This document shows, one piece after another, positions 5,283-8,059 of a stretch of DNA of 8,059 nucleotides. Location: the NCBI GenBank assembly GCA_903939555.1, contig CAJAHV010000377.1, forward strand, positions 1 to 8,059. Reading direction: 5' to 3'. Both the position numbers and the translations under genes were made by a program. Origin of the DNA: an uncultured Alphaproteobacteria bacterium. Its GTDB lineage: Bacteria; Pseudomonadota; Alphaproteobacteria; Sphingomonadales; Sphingomonadaceae. A model generated the notes under the pieces. The model made no database searches. It was not told the DNA's origin and saw only the letters and a program-made list of their open reading frames with translations. How positions within the stretch are numbered: position 1 is the stretch's first letter; each line of letters opens with the position of its first letter.

Positions 5283-6422
5283 ATGAGCGCGCCTGCCCCC
5301 ACCATGAAACCCTGGATCGACGCGATCCACCCCTATGTCGCCGGCAAGGCAAAGCTGGGCGATACGCCGATCGTCGCCAAATTGTCATCGAACGAAAACC
5401 CGTTCGGGCCGTCGCCGCACGCGATTGCTGCGATGCAGGCGGTGGTTGCCGACGGGCATCGCTACCCCGATCCGGCCGCAACAGCGTTACGCGCGGCGCT
5501 GGCCGAAAAACACGGGCTGGACGCCGATCGCATCGTCTGCGGCACCGGTTCGGATGAATTGCTCCACTTGCTCGCCGGGGCCTTTGCCAGCGTCGGCGAC
5601 GAGGTGCTCTACGCCCGGCACAGCTTCATCGTCTATGAACTCGCCGCCCGCCGGGTCGGCGCGACGCCGGTGGTGGCACCCGACGATGATTATGCCTGCG
5701 ATGTCGATGCGATGCTGGCTGCGGTCACGCCGCGCACCCGGCTGGTCTATCTCGCCAACCCCAACAACCCGACCGGCACGCAGATTTCGGGCGCCGAAGT
5801 CCGCCGCCTGCACGCCGGGCTGCCCGCCGACTGCCTGTTCGCCGTGGATGGCGCCTATGCCGAGTTCGCCGAGGGCGATTATGTCGATGGCCTCGACCTG
5901 GCCCGCGAATTTCCCAATGTCGTGGCGCTGCGCACCTTTTCCAAGCTGCACGGGCTGGCGGCACAGCGTGTCGGCTGGGCCTATGGCGCGCCACATGTCA
6001 TCGATGCGCTCAATCGCATCAGGGGCCCGTTCAACGTGACGACGACCGGGCAAGCCGGCGCCATTGCCGCGCTCGGCGATAATGACTGGGCCGACATGGT
6101 GCTGCGCCATACCGCGCAATGGCGGCACTGGATGACCAGCGAAATCGCCGCGCTCGGCAATGCCGGGCTGCGCGCCATTCCATCGGCAGCCAATTTCGTG
6201 CTGATCGAGTTTCCCGAAACTGGCCCGGTGACGGCGGCGGCGGCCAATGACGCGCTGCTCGCCGATGGCATCATCGCCCGCTACCTTGCTGTCCAGGCCA
6301 TGCCGCGCTGCCTGCGCGTCTCGGTCGGCACCGAAGCCGAAACGCGCGCCGCCATGGCCTCGCTGCGCCGCTTCGTCGAACGGGCGACCGGTTCCGCCGG
6401 CAACAAGACAGCGAGCGCCTGA
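5283..6422 (+). CDS. hisC: Histidinol-phosphate aminotransferase HisC
   Basis: A 379-residue fold-type I PLP aminotransferase of the HisC family. It converts imidazole-acetol phosphate plus glutamate to histidinol phosphate and 2-oxoglutarate. Seen in order: KLSSNENPFGPSP (33-45), RYPDP (60-64), CGTGSDELL (86-94) for PLP phosphate binding, NPNNPTG (159-165), VDGAYAEF (188-195) with Asp189 contacting the pyridine nitrogen, TFSKLHGLAAQRVGWAYG with the Schiff-base Lys221 and Arg229, and LRVSVGT with the carboxylate-binding Arg345. In Zymomonas mobilis the homologous enzyme, also encoded just before tyrC, was reported to transaminate aromatic substrates as well, so a second role in tyrosine and phenylalanine synthesis is likely here. 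The stop overlaps the tyrC start by one base (TGATG). It is divergent from metX. All key residues are present. Confidence 0.95.
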   Translation: MSAPAPTMKPWIDAIHPYVAGKAKLGDTPIVAKLSSNENPFGPSPHAIAAMQAVVADGHRYPDPAATALRAALAEKHGLDADRIVCGTGSDELLHLLAGAFASVGDEVLYARHSFIVYELAARRVGATPVVAPDDDYACDVDAMLAAVTPRTRLVYLANPNNPTGTQISGAEVRRLHAGLPADCLFAVDGAYAEFAEGDYVDGLDLAREFPNVVALRTFSKLHGLAAQRVGWAYGAPHVIDALNRIRGPFNVTTTGQAGAIAALGDNDWADMVLRHTAQWRHWMTSEIAALGNAGLRAIPSAANFVLIEFPETGPVTAAAANDALLADGIIARYLAVQAMPRCLRVSVGTEAETRAAMASLRRFVERATGSAGNKTASA

Positions 6423-7321
6423 TGCTGCCCTTTGCCCGCGTCGCCATCATCGGCATGGGGCTGATCGGCTCCTCGCTGGCCCGCGCGGTGCGCGAAACCA
6501 TGCCGACAGTGCGGTTGACGGTCACCGATGGCGACGCTGCGGTCCGCGATCGCGTGCGGGCGCTCGCTCTTGCCGATGATGTCACCGACAATGCCGGCGC
6601 TGCGGTGGTCGATGCCGAACTGGTCATCCTTGCCGTGCCGGTGGGCGCCATGGCGGCGGTCGCGGCCGAAATCGCCGCCGAACTGGCGCCCGGCGCCATC
6701 ATTTCCGATGTCGGATCGGTCAAAGCGCGGGTGCTGGCCGACTTGAGCGCCGCCCTGCCCGGCGTTGCCATCGTGCCCGGCCATCCGGTGGCCGGCACCG
6801 AAAAAAGCGGGCCGGACGCGGGTTTCGCCAGCCTGTTCAAGGATCGCTGGTGCATCCTGACACCGGCGGTGGAAAATGCCGACAGCGACAAGGTGGCGGC
6901 GTTCTGGACCCGGCTGGGTGCCAAGGTCGAACTTATGGATGCACAGCACCATGACCGGGTGCTGGCGGTGACCAGCCATCTGCCGCACCTCATCGCCTAT
7001 TCCATCGTCGGCACTGCCAGCGACCTCGAAAGCGTGACGCGCAGCGAAGTCATCAAATATTCGGCCGGCGGCTTTCGTGATTTCACCCGCATCGCCGCCA
7101 GCGACCCCGTCATGTGGCGTGATGTCTTCCTCAACAACCGCGAGGCGGTGCTGGAAACATTGGGCCGCTTCACCGAAGATCTGGTCGCGCTGCAACGCGC
7201 CATCCGCTGGGGCGAGGGCGAGACGCTGGAGGCGCTGTTCACGCGCACCCGCGCCATCCGCCGCTCGATCATCGACGAGGGTCAGGACACCGAAGAACCC
7301 GATTTCGGGCGCAAACACTAG
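6422..7321 (+). CDS. tyrC: Cyclohexadienyl (prephenate/arogenate) dehydrogenase
   Basis: A 299-residue TyrA/TyrC-family dehydrogenase. It oxidatively decarboxylates prephenate to 4-hydroxyphenylpyruvate and/or arogenate to tyrosine. The N-terminal Rossmann domain has GMGLIGSSLA (11-20), an acidic Asp36 at the end of beta-2 (favouring NAD over NADP), LAVPVGAM (70-77) and SDVGSVK (95-101). The catalytic region has GHPVAGTEKSGP (120-131) with His121, SHLPH (185-189) and the substrate-binding GGFRDFTRIA (216-225) with Arg219. The C-terminal helical domain is intact, and there is no chorismate mutase or ACT domain, matching the small, feedback-insensitive cyclohexadienyl dehydrogenase described in Z. 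mobilis. Translation is probably coupled to hisC through the TGATG overlap. Arogenate versus prephenate preference cannot be read from sequence. Confidence 0.94.
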   Translation: MLPFARVAIIGMGLIGSSLARAVRETMPTVRLTVTDGDAAVRDRVRALALADDVTDNAGAAVVDAELVILAVPVGAMAAVAAEIAAELAPGAIISDVGSVKARVLADLSAALPGVAIVPGHPVAGTEKSGPDAGFASLFKDRWCILTPAVENADSDKVAAFWTRLGAKVELMDAQHHDRVLAVTSHLPHLIAYSIVGTASDLESVTRSEVIKYSAGGFRDFTRIAASDPVMWRDVFLNNREAVLETLGRFTEDLVALQRAIRWGEGETLEALFTRTRAIRRSIIDEGQDTEEPDFGRKH

Positions 7322-7383
7322 GGTGTGAAGGCCTAACGAGCGGAATGACAGCGCCAGCCACACGCGGCGTCGTTGCCTACTGC

Positions 7384-7411
7384 TTGCCTGCAACCGCAGC
7401 CTGTCTATTCT
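7384..7411 (+). promoter_or_regulatory. Candidate promoter for the SDR gene (possibly leaderless)
   Basis: TTGCCT (7384-7389) and TATTCT (7406-7411) are each four-of-six matches, separated by 16 bp in the 97-bp gap after tyrC. Only 7 nt separate the -10 box from the ATG at 7419, and no Shine-Dalgarno is present, which fits a leaderless transcript. A separate promoter would make the SDR gene independent of hisC-tyrC. Confidence 0.4.
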
Positions 7412-7418
7412 GGTCGCC

Positions 7419-8059
7419 ATGAGCCAATCTCCTCCCCCTGCTGCTGCCGGTGCCGCCATCATCATCGGCGCGGGGGACGCCACCGGCGGCGCCATCGCGG
7501 CGGCCTTTGCCGCCACCGGCCTGACTGCGGTGCCGGTGCGCCGCACTGCCGAGGCGCTGGCCCCGCTTGCCGGCCGAATCCGCGCCGCCGGCCATGCATG
7601 CGTCCCCATCGGTGCCGATGCCCGTGACGAGGCGCAGATGGTCGCGCTGTTTGATCGCGTCGAAGCCGAAATCGGGCCAGTTGAAGTCGCGGTTTTCAAC
7701 ATCGGCGCCAATTCGCCGCTGTCGCTGCTCGATGAAACCGAGCGCCGTTATCGCAAGATCTGGGAACTCTGCGCGCTGGGCGGCTTCCTGATGGCACGCG
7801 AGGCCGCCCGCCGCATGGTGCCGCGCGGACGCGGCACCATCCTGTTCACCGGCGCCACCGCTTCGGTACGTGGCGGCGCCGGCTTCGCGGCCTTTGCCGG
7901 CGGCAAACATGCCCTGCGCGCGCTGGCCCAGAGCGCGGCGCGCGAACTGGGGCCGCGCGGTGTGCATGTCGGCCATGTCGTCATCGATGGCGCCATCGAC
8001 ACCGAATTCATCCGCACGCAATTCCCCGACCGCTATGCGACAAAGGCCGACGACGGCAT
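7419..8059 (+). CDS. SDR-family oxidoreductase-like protein, atypical active site (3' partial)
   Basis: The first 213 residues of a short-chain dehydrogenase/reductase-fold protein that runs off the window; typical SDRs are 240-260 long, so perhaps 30-45 residues are missing. A glycine-rich nucleotide loop, IIIGAGDATGGAIAAAFA (14-31), replaces the usual TGxxxGIG. VAVFNIGANSP (90-100) corresponds to the NNAG strand. FTGATASVRGGAGFAAFAGGKHALRALAQSAARELGPRG (143-181) aligns with the active-site helix, but the YxxxK motif reads F159-A-G-G-K163, so the catalytic Tyr is Phe. The position 13 residues earlier, normally Ser, is Ala146 (next to Thr147), and the usual Asn near residue 119 is Ala. HVVIDGAIDTEF (186-197) follows, as in a known SDR subgroup with FxxxK. 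It may be a pseudo-enzyme or use another mechanism. The ATG is supported by the Rossmann start, though no Shine-Dalgarno precedes it. Confidence 0.85.
   Translation, partial: MSQSPPPAAAGAAIIIGAGDATGGAIAAAFAATGLTAVPVRRTAEALAPLAGRIRAAGHACVPIGADARDEAQMVALFDRVEAEIGPVEVAVFNIGANSPLSLLDETERRYRKIWELCALGGFLMAREAARRMVPRGRGTILFTGATASVRGGAGFAAFAGGKHALRALAQSAARELGPRGVHVGHVVIDGAIDTEFIRTQFPDRYATKADDG

Noticed and set aside
7315..7363. Terminator after tyrC: ACAC/GTGT around the stop, or GTGTG (7323-7327) with CACAC (7359-7363).
   Set aside because: The stems are 4-5 bp with, in the second case, a 31-nt loop, and there is no T-tract.
6281..7711. 476-codon minus-strand open frame opposite hisC, tyrC and the SDR gene.
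   Set aside because: Low-complexity Ala/Arg/Gly/Asp composition, no domain, and it covers well-identified coding DNA.

Overview
This 8.06 kb window is GC-rich (about two-thirds G+C by eye), gene-dense chromosomal DNA from an alphaproteobacterium, most likely a sphingomonad (order Sphingomonadales). That placement is inference. It rests on the adjacent metX-metW pair transcribed divergently from a hisC-tyrC pair (the hisC-tyrC arrangement is known from Zymomonas mobilis, a sphingomonad relative), on protein sequence style, and on the weak Shine-Dalgarno sequences. Nine protein-coding genes are supported. I see no RNA genes, insertion sequences, CRISPR arrays or phage genes.

Layout. (1) 1-1055: a short, promoter-like, AT-richer leader with two small perfect palindromes, then a 325-residue PhaC-like alpha/beta hydrolase with the Cys-Asp-His triad of polyhydroxyalkanoate (PHA) synthases. 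(2) 1056-2412: a biosynthetic thiolase (acetyl-CoA C-acetyltransferase, PhaA type) bracketed by two strong hairpins, which suggests it is its own transcription unit. The downstream hairpin is a 64-bp, three-tier imperfect palindrome that begins on the last base of the thiolase stop codon. (3) 2523-3053: a small methyltransferase-like protein that lacks the usual SAM-binding glycine motif. (4) 3112-5228, minus strand: metX, metW and a DUF1905 gene, packed with a 4-bp overlap and a 6-bp gap, for the first committed step of methionine synthesis. (5) 5283-7321, plus strand: hisC and tyrC, overlapping by one base, for histidine and tyrosine/phenylalanine synthesis. (6) 7419-8059: the first 213 residues of a divergent short-chain dehydrogenase that runs off the window and appears to lack the canonical catalytic Tyr, Ser and Asn.

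Functionally the window combines acetyl-CoA condensation (thiolase, possibly linked to PHA through the PhaC-like protein) with amino-acid biosynthesis (Met, His, Tyr). The metX/hisC intergenic region is only 54 bp and must hold both divergent promoters. Several starts (metX, the methyltransferase-like gene, the dehydrogenase) lack a convincing Shine-Dalgarno, and for metX and the dehydrogenase a -10-like box sits 7-8 nt before the ATG, compatible with leaderless mRNAs.

I found no evidence for a wholly new multi-gene system. The items most worth a second look are the 64-bp palindrome after the thiolase, the catalytically degenerate dehydrogenase, the short PhaC-like protein with its upstream PhaR-like palindrome, and the methyltransferase without motif I.
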